Source: an uncultured Clostridia bacterium
GTDB lineage: Bacteria > Bacillota > Clostridia > Christensenellales > Aristaeellaceae
Direction of reading: 5' to 3'
Assembly (NCBI GenBank): GCA_937886445.1
Contig: CALGBY010000024.1
Coordinates: 1 to 11,503 of the forward strand
Length of the DNA: 11,503 nt
Shown: piece by piece, positions 6,480 through 11,503 of the stretch
Numbering within the stretch: the first letter of the stretch is position 1
How the letters are laid out: each line of letters starts with the position of its first letter
Translations under genes and position numbers: made by a program
Notes under the pieces: model-generated
Seen by the model: only the letters and a program-made list of their open reading frames with translations
What the model was told of the DNA's origin: nothing
Database searches by the model: none

Positions 6480-7433
6480 TTATTTGTCCGTTTCCGCGCT
6501 TTTGTATTTTTCAAAGCCGATCAGCGCGACACCCGCTGCGTTGTCGCCCGAAAGTTCCGGCCTGCCGAAGTACAGCCGCAGGCCGATACGCCTTTTCTGA
6601 TTTCGTTCAAGCAGCATTTCGCGCAGCAGCGCGGAGCTTGCCACGCCGCCGAAAAGCAGCGCTCTGCTTTCTCCTGTTTTTTCCGCCGCGTCCGCGAGCA
6701 GGCGCAGCACCGTGCGGCACAAAAGGTCATACACGCTTTTTGCCACGGTCTCCCGGCTTTCCCCCTGCCGGATCGCGCTGATCAGCGCGTTTTCCGCGCC
6801 GCTCAGGTGACAGCCTCCGTCATCCATGGAAACGGGCAGGCGAAGCACGTCCTCCGCCCCGCGCGCCAGTTCCTCAAGATACGGCCCGGCGGGAAAGGGC
6901 AGGCCCAGCGCCACGCCGGTCCTGTCCACCAGCTGGCCCGCGTGCAGGTCCAGCCCGCGCAGCAGAGGCACAAGCCGGTCCCCTTCCGAAAGCATCGTAT
7001 CGGTGGTGCCCCCGGAAAGGTGAAGTGCCAGAAAGCGGTCTCCTTCAAGGCCGCTGTATTCCCTTGCCGCGCGCAGATGCCCGCGCTGATGCGTGGTATA
7101 ATACACCTTTACGCCCAGCGTGTGCGCGATCGTTTCGGCAAAGGCCATGCCGGTCCTGAACACCGGCATATAGCTGTCCTCCCCGTCCACCGGGGAAGCG
7201 GACACACACACGGCGCGGATCACGGGCTCTCCCTGAGCACGCGCCCTTTCAAACAGCCTTTCCGTCACCTCGCCCAGCTGCCGGATATGCGCAAAAACGG
7301 CCTCGCTTTGGCGAAGGCCGCGTTGTCCGGGCGCAACGGGAAGCAGCTTTCTCTCGCTGAGAAGAAAGCCCTCACCCGACAGCGCCGCGGAAGTGGTATA
7401 GCAGCTGGTATCGATGCCGAGTACCGCGTTCAT
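6480..7433 (-). CDS. TsaD/Kae1-family paralogue (peptidase M22-like, function unknown)
   Basis: A 317-residue protein of the ASKHA-fold Kae1/TsaD family. It aligns at GIDTSCYTTS (6-15; TsaD has GIETSCDET), the metal-binding HQRGH (H115, H119), HLSGGTTD (138-145; TsaD has VSGGHTEL), DRTGVALGLPFPAGPYLE (170-187) and SGDNAAG (295-301, metal-ligand Asp). So metal and nucleotide sites look intact, but SGGHTE has become SGGTTD, ETSCDET has become DTSCYTT, and the chain is shorter than true TsaD (about 335-345). It sits among nusB and folD rather than with tsaB/tsaE. I infer a second, divergent Kae1-like protein beside a genuine tsaD elsewhere; t6A synthesis is not assured. The older label O-sialoglycoprotein endopeptidase is misleading. 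Its start lies 2 bases after the nusB stop. The 65-89 bases between it and folD contain only a weak hairpin. Confidence 0.85.
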   Translation of the reverse strand: MNAVLGIDTSCYTTSAALSGEGFLLSERKLLPVAPGQRGLRQSEAVFAHIRQLGEVTERLFERARAQGEPVIRAVCVSASPVDGEDSYMPVFRTGMAFAETIAHTLGVKVYYTTHQRGHLRAAREYSGLEGDRFLALHLSGGTTDTMLSEGDRLVPLLRGLDLHAGQLVDRTGVALGLPFPAGPYLEELARGAEDVLRLPVSMDDGGCHLSGAENALISAIRQGESRETVAKSVYDLLCRTVLRLLADAAEKTGESRALLFGGVASSALLREMLLERNQKRRIGLRLYFGRPELSGDNAAGVALIGFEKYKSAETDK

Positions 7434-7435
7434 GC

Positions 7436-7846
7436 TTATTCTTCTCCGTTTTCCCGGCGAAGCAGCGTACGCAGAAGCCCGTTCACAAATTTTCCGCTCT
7501 CCGGGGTATCGAAACGCTGTGCCAGTGTGACCGCCTCATTGACGGCGGCAGGCGCGTCCGTTCCCTCCGGCCTGTAAAGCAATTCGTATACCGCCACGCG
7601 CAGGATGGCCAGATCCACCTTGGCGATGCGGTCGATCGTCCAGTCTCTCAGCAGAGAGGAGATCCTGTTGTCGATCTCCTCCGCGTGCTCGTTGATCCCC
7701 TGAAGGCAGGTGTCGATGAACGCCCTGTCTCCCTCCTCCGGCTCAAACGCGATCAGATCGATCAGCGTCTCGTCTCCGCCGTCTCCGCCCAGCATGTTTT
7801 CATATACCATCTGCATGGCCGCGGCGCGTGCCTGTCTGCGTCCCAT
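7436..7846 (-). CDS. nusB: Transcription antitermination factor NusB
   Basis: NusB binds the boxA RNA with NusE (ribosomal protein S10) and supports antitermination and processing of rRNA operons. The 136-residue all-helical protein shows the family signature: RRQARAAAMQMVYE (3-16), DRAFIDTCLQGINEHAEEID (40-59), W68 and DRIAKVDLAILRVAVYELLY (72-91), AVNEAVTLAQRFDTPESGKFVNGLL (100-124) and a C-terminal LLRR. It stands between the DUF2273-type gene (24-base gap) and the TsaD paralogue (2-base gap). GGGGG lies about 9 bases upstream of the ATG. An asp23-nusB-folD-xseAB-ispA neighbourhood is standard in Bacillota, which supports the call. Confidence 0.95.
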   Translation of the reverse strand: MGRRQARAAAMQMVYENMLGGDGGDETLIDLIAFEPEEGDRAFIDTCLQGINEHAEEIDNRISSLLRDWTIDRIAKVDLAILRVAVYELLYRPEGTDAPAAVNEAVTLAQRFDTPESGKFVNGLLRTLLRRENGEE

Positions 7847-7870
7847 AACGCATATCCCCCGTTGCTGCTG

Positions 7871-8233
7871 TTATTTGTTTTCTTCGTTTTCCGCAAGCGA
7901 TTTTTCTTCCGTACCGGCGGTCTTCTGCGTGCCCAGCTTTTCGTTCAGGGCGGCGGCATAATCCTCCTTGCGGATCAGCTCATCCGTCTTGGCCGGGAAA
8001 AAGCGATCCGCCAGGTGCTTTACCAGCGCGCGCTTGTCCTTCACCCCGCCGATGAACACGCCGATGGCCGTGATCAGCAAAACAAGCAGCGTTTTCCAGA
8101 AACCCAGAAGCATTACGAGCAGTGCCAGCGCCATGGCGACTCCGCCGCAAAGCAGCGCGCACTCCGCCGTGCCCGTTTTGAAGCACTTGCCGAAACGGTT
8201 TTTCAGAGCATCGTCATTTCTGTTTTCACTCAT
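7871..8233 (-). CDS. DUF2273-type small integral membrane protein
   Basis: A 120-residue protein with one hydrophobic hairpin or two close helices (about 25-63) containing the family-like stretch LLGFWKTLLVLLITAIGVFIGG (42-63; motif GFWKTLLVLL at 44-53). DLKELL-like KRALVKHLADRFFP (67-80) follows. The C-terminal tail (about 85-120) is charged and lower in complexity, longer than in the usual 60-80-residue DUF2273 proteins. DUF2273 genes typically accompany amaP and asp23, and here the start overlaps the amaP end by 8 bases, which implies translational coupling and a shared role at the membrane. I infer a component of the Asp23/AmaP envelope-stress module; its molecular activity is unknown. 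Confidence 0.85.
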   Translation of the reverse strand: MSENRNDDALKNRFGKCFKTGTAECALLCGGVAMALALLVMLLGFWKTLLVLLITAIGVFIGGVKDKRALVKHLADRFFPAKTDELIRKEDYAAALNEKLGTQKTAGTEEKSLAENEENK

Positions 8234-9008
8234 TTTCGTTTACCTCCGCAGTCACTTCCGCGTACGTATCGTATCCTTCGGCGTCCTGAATGCTTTCCTG
8301 CCCGGTCACAATGTTTTCCGCAGTCTCCTCCGCCGCGTCAGCTGCTGCCGCCTCTTCAAAGAGCGGCCCCTCATGCTCCTCAACATACGGCGCATCCGCG
8401 GTCTCCTCTGCGATAGTCTCCTCCGCGGCATTCGCCTCGCCGGCGTTTTCGCCGCCGTCCTTCACGGCAAAGGGAGAAGCGGCGGTGATCTCGCCCTTGG
8501 TGGTATCCACGCTCACGCGCACATCCTTCACATCGATGCCGGAGGAAGCCATCAGGTACTTCTTCACCTGCTTTTGCAGCGTTGCCACCGCCAGCGGGAT
8601 GGAAATATTGCCCGCCAGAGAAATGCGGATATCCACCGTCACGCCCGAGCGGCTGCTGTTTGAGATGCTCATGCTGATCAGATGCATCTCCTCGTGCATA
8701 TCCACGCACTTTTTCACCTGTGCCTCGATCGCCTTGACGGCGATGCGCAGATCACCGTTTTCGGTATGGGTCACCACAAAGGCTTTTTTGGAGAAGCGAT
8801 AGCGCTTCGCGAAGAAAAACAGCCATACCCCGGTCAGCGCGATCACGCTGCCCGCGATGAGCGCGGCCACACGGGGCATCGCGGCTGTCTGCCCTTCGAT
8901 GGGATAGCCGATGAGCAACCCGTAAAACAGCACGATGCCTACGCCTCCGAAAAAGGTCAGAAACGCGCACAGATACAGCATCAGCCTGTCAAATATCCTG
9001 ATCTTCAT
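8226..9008 (-). CDS. amaP: Alkaline-shock membrane anchor protein AmaP-like
   Basis: AmaP anchors Asp23 at the membrane in Staphylococcus. This 260-residue protein has two N-terminal transmembrane helices (about 9-34 and 47-67). An Asp23-like alpha/beta domain (about 75-175) includes VKKCVDMHEEMHLISMSIS (98-116) and VATLQKQVKKYLMASSGID (141-159). The C-terminal tail (about 185-260) is long, acidic and alanine/glutamate-rich and not part of the conserved family core. AAGGAGA precedes the ATG by about 7 bases. It lies 56 bases downstream of the Asp23 gene and overlaps the DUF2273 gene, the expected three-gene arrangement. The acidic tail parallels the Glu/Ala/Pro tail of the neighbouring Asp23 protein, which is unusual. 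The family call is firm; the one-to-one equivalence with staphylococcal AmaP is inferred. Confidence 0.85.
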   Translation of the reverse strand: MKIRIFDRLMLYLCAFLTFFGGVGIVLFYGLLIGYPIEGQTAAMPRVAALIAGSVIALTGVWLFFFAKRYRFSKKAFVVTHTENGDLRIAVKAIEAQVKKCVDMHEEMHLISMSISNSSRSGVTVDIRISLAGNISIPLAVATLQKQVKKYLMASSGIDVKDVRVSVDTTKGEITAASPFAVKDGGENAGEANAAEETIAEETADAPYVEEHEGPLFEEAAAADAAEETAENIVTGQESIQDAEGYDTYAEVTAEVNENE

Positions 9009-9031
9009 TGGTCTCTCCTTATTCTGTCTGT

Positions 9032-9056
9032 CCGGAGCGGGCGATACGCCGTCCGG
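9032..9056. other. Intercistronic hairpin between asp23 and amaP genes
   Basis: CCGGA (9032-9036) pairs with TCCGG (9052-9056), and GGCG (9040-9043) with CGCC (9047-9050), closing an ATA loop with a small internal loop. No T-run follows on the minus strand, so it is not a terminator. It could tune relative levels of the two mRNAs by processing or stability. It is weak evidence. Confidence 0.35.
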
Positions 9057-9064
9057 GCTTGCCG

Positions 9065-9796
9065 TTACTGCTCCGCGGCTTCTTCGTTTTCCGCGTCCGC
9101 GGCGGCAGGTTCCTCAGCCGGTTCTTCCGCGGCTTCCTCAGTGATCTCTTCGGCGGGCTCTGCGGCAGCTTCCTCATTGATCTCCCCGGCGGGTTCTGCG
9201 GCAGCTTCCTCAGTAATCTCTTCAGCGGGCTCCGCGGCGATTTCTTCTGCAGGCTCCTCAGCAGCTTCGGCGATCTCTTCCGCGATCTCCCGGGCGGGCT
9301 CCGCAGCGGGTTCCCCGGCAGGCTTCGCGGCGGGCGCTTCCTCCGCTGCCGTTTCCTTCGCGGCGGAAAGCACCGGCCTTTCGGCGGCGCCGGCGGCAAG
9401 GTTCTGCACATCCTTTTCCTTTTCAAAGCTGATGCCCATCACATGCACATCCACCTTGACCACATGCAGCCCCGTCATGTTCTCGATCGCCTTGCGCACG
9501 CTTTCCTGGATATCGGCGGCCACCTTATGCACGGGACGGCCGTATTCCACCACGGTGTACACATCCACACCGGTCTCCTGTGTGCCCAGCTCCACGCGGA
9601 TGCCGCGGGTCACATTCCTGTTTTTGCTGATAATATCTCCGATGCCGCCGCCGTTGACCATTCCGGCCACGCCATCCACCTCACTGGCGGCGGCGCCGGC
9701 AATGATCGCGATCACCTCATTGGCGTAGGTAATGGTACCGCCGTTCTGAAGTGAAACATCCGCATTGACCGGAAGATTGTCCTTTTTGGGTGACAT
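9065..9796 (-). CDS. Asp23/Gls24 family envelope stress response protein with a Glu/Ala/Pro repeat tail
   Basis: An abundant cytoplasmic family that sits at the membrane through AmaP and responds to cell-wall or alkaline stress. Residues 1-125 form the Asp23 domain: NGGTITYANEVIAIIAGAAA (18-37), VDGVAGM (40-46), GVDVYTVVEYGRPVHKVAAD (76-95) and VHVMGISF (117-124). From about 135 the chain is a low-complexity tail of Glu, Ala and Pro with a roughly 12-residue period (AAAEPAGEINEE, AAAEPAEEITEE), absent from typical 120-140-residue members. AGGAGG lies 8 bases upstream of the ATG. It is the first gene of the minus-strand block, directly behind the strong promoter at 9838-9866. The tail may extend from the membrane-bound Asp23 layer; its role is unknown. 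Confidence 0.9.
   Translation of the reverse strand: MSPKKDNLPVNADVSLQNGGTITYANEVIAIIAGAAASEVDGVAGMVNGGGIGDIISKNRNVTRGIRVELGTQETGVDVYTVVEYGRPVHKVAADIQESVRKAIENMTGLHVVKVDVHVMGISFEKEKDVQNLAAGAAERPVLSAAKETAAEEAPAAKPAGEPAAEPAREIAEEIAEAAEEPAEEIAAEPAEEITEEAAAEPAGEINEEAAAEPAEEITEEAAEEPAEEPAAADAENEEAAEQ
9105..9248 (-). repeat. 36-base tandem repeat coding the Asp23 tail
   Basis: About four degenerate 36-base units in phase with the reading frame: 9105-9140, 9141-9176, 9177-9212 and 9213-9248. The two middle units match closely, differing at only a few positions (GTGATCTC/TTGATCTC starts, both ending GCAGCTTCCTCA). Each encodes a 12-residue Ala/Glu/Pro block, so gain or loss of a unit would keep the frame. 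Confidence 0.75.
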
Positions 9797-9837
9797 TGTC
9801 TGTACCTCCTGAAAAAATACTATACCAGTACAGATAG

Positions 9838-9866
9838 ATTATAGCAGAATATACCGTCTTTGGCAA
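9838..9866 (-). promoter_or_regulatory. SigA-type extended -10 promoter for the asp23 operon
   Basis: On the minus strand TTGCCA (9866-9861) is separated by 17 bases from TATAAT (9843-9838). The -10 is preceded by TGC, giving the extended -10 TGCTATAAT. Transcription would start near 9831, leaving a leader of about 35 bases with AGGAGG before the Asp23 ATG. This is the only strong promoter seen for the minus-strand block. Confidence 0.85.
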
Positions 9867-9948
9867 CAGTTTTCCCTTTTCGCGCTTCCCTGCCGCCGCT
9901 CCGGCAATGGTCAAATCCGGCGCGTTATGCTGTGTCGTGTATTTTTTG

Positions 9949-9972
9949 TGTATATTTATGCATATAAATACA
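9949..9972. promoter_or_regulatory. Imperfect 24-base palindrome, ArgR-operator-like
   Basis: The dyad is centred on ATGCAT, with half-sites TGTATATTTATG and TGTATTTATATG (read on opposite strands) agreeing at 10 of 12 positions. It contains two overlapping ARG-box-like units of the form TGTATA-TT-TATGCA. It lies just upstream of the -35 of the ornithine carbamoyltransferase promoter, where arginine-repressor sites occur. The ArgR assignment is inferred from position and AT-rich TGNATA half-sites. Confidence 0.55.
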
Positions 9973-9981
9973 ATATTTCGC

Positions 9982-10009
9982 TTGCATTATGCATTGTCAG
10001 TGCTATAAT
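9982..10009 (+). promoter_or_regulatory. Extended -10 promoter for the ornithine carbamoyltransferase gene
   Basis: TTGCAT (9982-9987), a 16-base spacer, then TATAAT (10004-10009) preceded by TGC (extended -10). The -35 sits inside TGCAT-T-ATGCA (9983-9993), and the -10 overlaps the perfect palindrome AATATGCATATT (10007-10018). Both dyads resemble parts of the upstream 24-base palindrome, so a repressor covering the promoter is plausible. Confidence 0.8.
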
Positions 10010-10042
10010 ATGCATATTCCCGGCATGAAGGAGGGTATTTGT

Positions 10043-10843
10043 ATGGATCTGAAGGGACGCAGCTTTCTGAGCATTATGGATTTTACCCCGCAGGAGGTAC
10101 GCTATTTACTGGATACGGCGCATGAGCTGAAGGCGCAGAAAAAGGCCGGCATCGTACAGCAGCCGCTGCTCGGCAAAAACATCGTGCTGCTTTTTGAAAA
10201 GACCTCCACAAGAACGCGCTGCTCCTTTGAGGTCGCCGCCAAGGATCTGGGCGCCGGCGTTACTTTTCTGGACAGCAAATCCTCCCAGATGGGCAAAAAG
10301 GAATCCCTTGAAGACACCGCGAAGGTGCTGGGGCAGCTTTTTGACGGCATCGAATACAGAGGATTCGGGCAGGAGATCGTCTCCTCGCTCGGCTCGCCCG
10401 AAGACGCGGCAGCCGCCGTCTGGCAGAACGCCTCGATCCCCAAGCTTGTAAAGGAAAAGGTGCGTACCCGCCGCCGCAGGACTGCCGGGGAGATCATCCT
10501 CCTTATCTTAGGCGCGCCGCTATGGATCCCCCTGCTCCTCACCGTTCTGATCGTTTTCTTCACCCTCTACCTCGTCTTATGGGTGGTCATCGCCTCGGTC
10601 TACATCGTAGATATCGCGCTCCTTCTCTCGGGGCTCGCCGCCATCGCAGGGGGCGTCCTTCTGATCGGGAAAGCTCTCGTTCCCGCCGGTATTTTCACCA
10701 TCGCGGCAGCCGTCGCGCTCATCGGTCTGACCCTGCTCCTTCTGCCGCTCTGCAATCTCGCGAGCCGCGGCATCTTTAAGCTCGGGCAGAAATTCTTCGC
10801 TCTGCTCAAGGTCTGCTTCTTCGGAAAAGGAGGTAAAGCATGA
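10043..10843 (+). CDS. Chimeric ORF: N-terminus of ornithine carbamoyltransferase joined to the C-terminus of a DUF1700-type membrane protein
   Basis: The 266-residue frame begins as a normal ornithine carbamoyltransferase (arginine synthesis or catabolism, carbamoyl phosphate plus ornithine to citrulline): FLSIMDFTPQEVRYLLD (8-24), the carbamoyl-phosphate loop STRTR (55-59), SQMGKKESLEDTAKVL (81-96) and DGIEYRGF (101-108). Around GQEIV (109-113) it changes to SSLGSPEDAAAAV and KLVKEKVRTRRRR (134-146), followed by three or four hydrophobic helices (about 149-240), the pattern of DUF1700 proteins, which lack their N-terminus here. The ornithine-binding half of the transferase is missing, so it cannot be active. 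Leucine codons shift from mainly CTG to mainly CTC and phenylalanine from TTT to TTC across the joint. The start is the ATG at 10043 behind AAGGAGGG; an in-frame ATG at 9989 lies upstream of the -10 and cannot be used. The stop overlaps the next ATG (ATGA). Confidence 0.8.
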   Translation: MDLKGRSFLSIMDFTPQEVRYLLDTAHELKAQKKAGIVQQPLLGKNIVLLFEKTSTRTRCSFEVAAKDLGAGVTFLDSKSSQMGKKESLEDTAKVLGQLFDGIEYRGFGQEIVSSLGSPEDAAAAVWQNASIPKLVKEKVRTRRRRTAGEIILLILGAPLWIPLLLTVLIVFFTLYLVLWVVIASVYIVDIALLLSGLAAIAGGVLLIGKALVPAGIFTIAAAVALIGLTLLLLPLCNLASRGIFKLGQKFFALLKVCFFGKGGKA

Positions 10844-11503
10844 AACGCTCTTCCAAGGTCCTTCTCTGGCTCGGCTTCTCCTTACTCATCTTCGGCGTCT
10901 TCGTGGCGCTGATCGCCGCGGTCTTTATGGATTTCGACTCCGATTTCCGCGCGCTCAACACCTCCGACCTGACCCTTGCCAAACACGAAGTCGAGGGGAA
11001 TTTTGAAAATCTGAAGATCGAGACTTCCTTCCCCGACGTCCGCGTCGTTCCTTCCGAATCAGATAAGGTGCTCGTCACCTATCCCGAGGGGAAGAACTTC
11101 ACCTATGAGATCTCCATCGTCGATAACGAACTCTGCATCCTCGAAAAGGATGAACGCAAATGGACGCAGAAGTTCGGCATCAATTTCTTAACGGACGATT
11201 CCGTCACCGTTGAGCTTCCTCTCGCCGAATACAAGAGCGCGGCTATCTCCTCCCAGAGCGGCAATATCCATGTGTCCTCCGGCTTTTCCTTCTATATCGT
11301 CGCTCTCTCCTCTCAGAGCGGGAATATCGAGTGGCAGTCCGACGTGAAGGGCTCGTTTGCTTCCTCTGCCCAAAGCGGCAGGATCGCCCTCTCCGGCACC
11401 TTCGGGAGTACCGCCGCGGCTTCGCAGAGCGGCAATATTGCGCTTGCCGACGTTTCCTGCGGCGCGCTTGGTCTGGTTTCGCAGAGCGGTACCGTTAAGT
11501 TGG
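10840..11503 (+). CDS. DUF4097-type repeat protein with N-terminal membrane anchor (partial, runs off the window)
   Basis: An open frame of 221 codons with no stop before the window ends. A basic start (MKRSSK) and one hydrophobic segment (about 7-29) act as a signal anchor. The extracytoplasmic part begins with ENLKIETSFPDVRVVPSES (56-74) and VTVELPLAEYKSAAI (122-136). It then carries a beta-solenoid-like series with QSG at 139, 159, 178, 196 and 215, that is, every 18-20 residues (SSQSGNI, SSQSGNI, SAQSGRI, ASQSGNI, VSQSGTV). This is the pattern of DUF4097 proteins, which usually follow a PadR-type regulator and a DUF1700 gene; here the DUF1700 half precedes it with an ATGA overlap and AAAAGGAGG upstream. 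Function is unknown; an envelope or cell-surface stress role is inferred. Codon use (CTC, TTC, ATC) matches the preceding half and not the genes to the left. Confidence 0.85.
   Translation, partial: MKRSSKVLLWLGFSLLIFGVFVALIAAVFMDFDSDFRALNTSDLTLAKHEVEGNFENLKIETSFPDVRVVPSESDKVLVTYPEGKNFTYEISIVDNELCILEKDERKWTQKFGINFLTDDSVTVELPLAEYKSAAISSQSGNIHVSSGFSFYIVALSSQSGNIEWQSDVKGSFASSAQSGRIALSGTFGSTAAASQSGNIALADVSCGALGLVSQSGTVKL

Noticed and set aside
9019..9426. Pro/Arg/Lys-rich minus-strand frame over the Asp23 tail
   Set aside because: It is an alternate-frame reading of the 36-base repeat; the Asp23 frame has a conserved domain, a ribosome site and a promoter.
9989..10042. Upstream ATG start for the carbamoyltransferase frame
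   Set aside because: It lies before the -10 box, so it would not be in the mRNA; the ATG at 10043 has AAGGAGGG and matches the family N-terminus.
10102..10563. Minus-strand frame opposite the chimeric ORF
   Set aside because: It is Ser-rich, has no ribosome site or family motif, and spans the joint between two clearly + strand coding parts.

Overview
The window is GC-rich bacterial DNA. Its gene content and order (Asp23/AmaP/DUF2273 envelope-stress genes, nusB, folD, xseA, xseB, ispA) point to a Gram-positive Bacillota, most likely a Clostridia-class, gut-type anaerobe. Shine-Dalgarno sites are mostly of the AAGGAGG type, and both promoters I can read are SigA-like with extended -10 elements. 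I cannot name the genus.

Layout: positions 1-94 hold two back-to-back terminators, one ending an unseen + strand gene and one ending the long minus-strand block. From about 9866 down to 109 nearly everything is on the minus strand. In transcription order it is asp23-like, amaP-like, a DUF2273-type small membrane protein, nusB, a TsaD/Kae1 paralogue, folD, xseA, xseB and ispA. After a 260-base non-coding gap filled by a fold-back repeat come a small two-helix membrane protein, a cysteine desulfurase and thiI. Many junctions are 1-8 base overlaps or direct abutments (ATGA, GTGA, TAAATG), so translational coupling is likely. One strong promoter lies upstream of asp23 (9838-9866).

Functionally the block mixes housekeeping jobs: envelope stress (Asp23/AmaP), transcription antitermination (NusB), one-carbon metabolism (FolD), DNA repair (exonuclease VII), isoprenoid synthesis (IspA), and sulfur transfer to tRNA (cysteine desulfurase feeding ThiI).

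To the right of a divergent intergenic region (9797-10042), carrying a second extended -10 promoter and several TGCAT-type dyads resembling ArgR operators, the + strand starts a normal ornithine carbamoyltransferase. After about 110 residues it switches in frame into the C-terminal membrane half of a DUF1700-type protein. A DUF4097-type protein with QSG repeats follows and runs off the window. Codon use changes at the same place. This is either a real recombination joint or an assembly chimera. It and the fold-back repeat beside ispA are the two most notable things here. I found no tRNA, rRNA, CRISPR array or intact insertion sequence.
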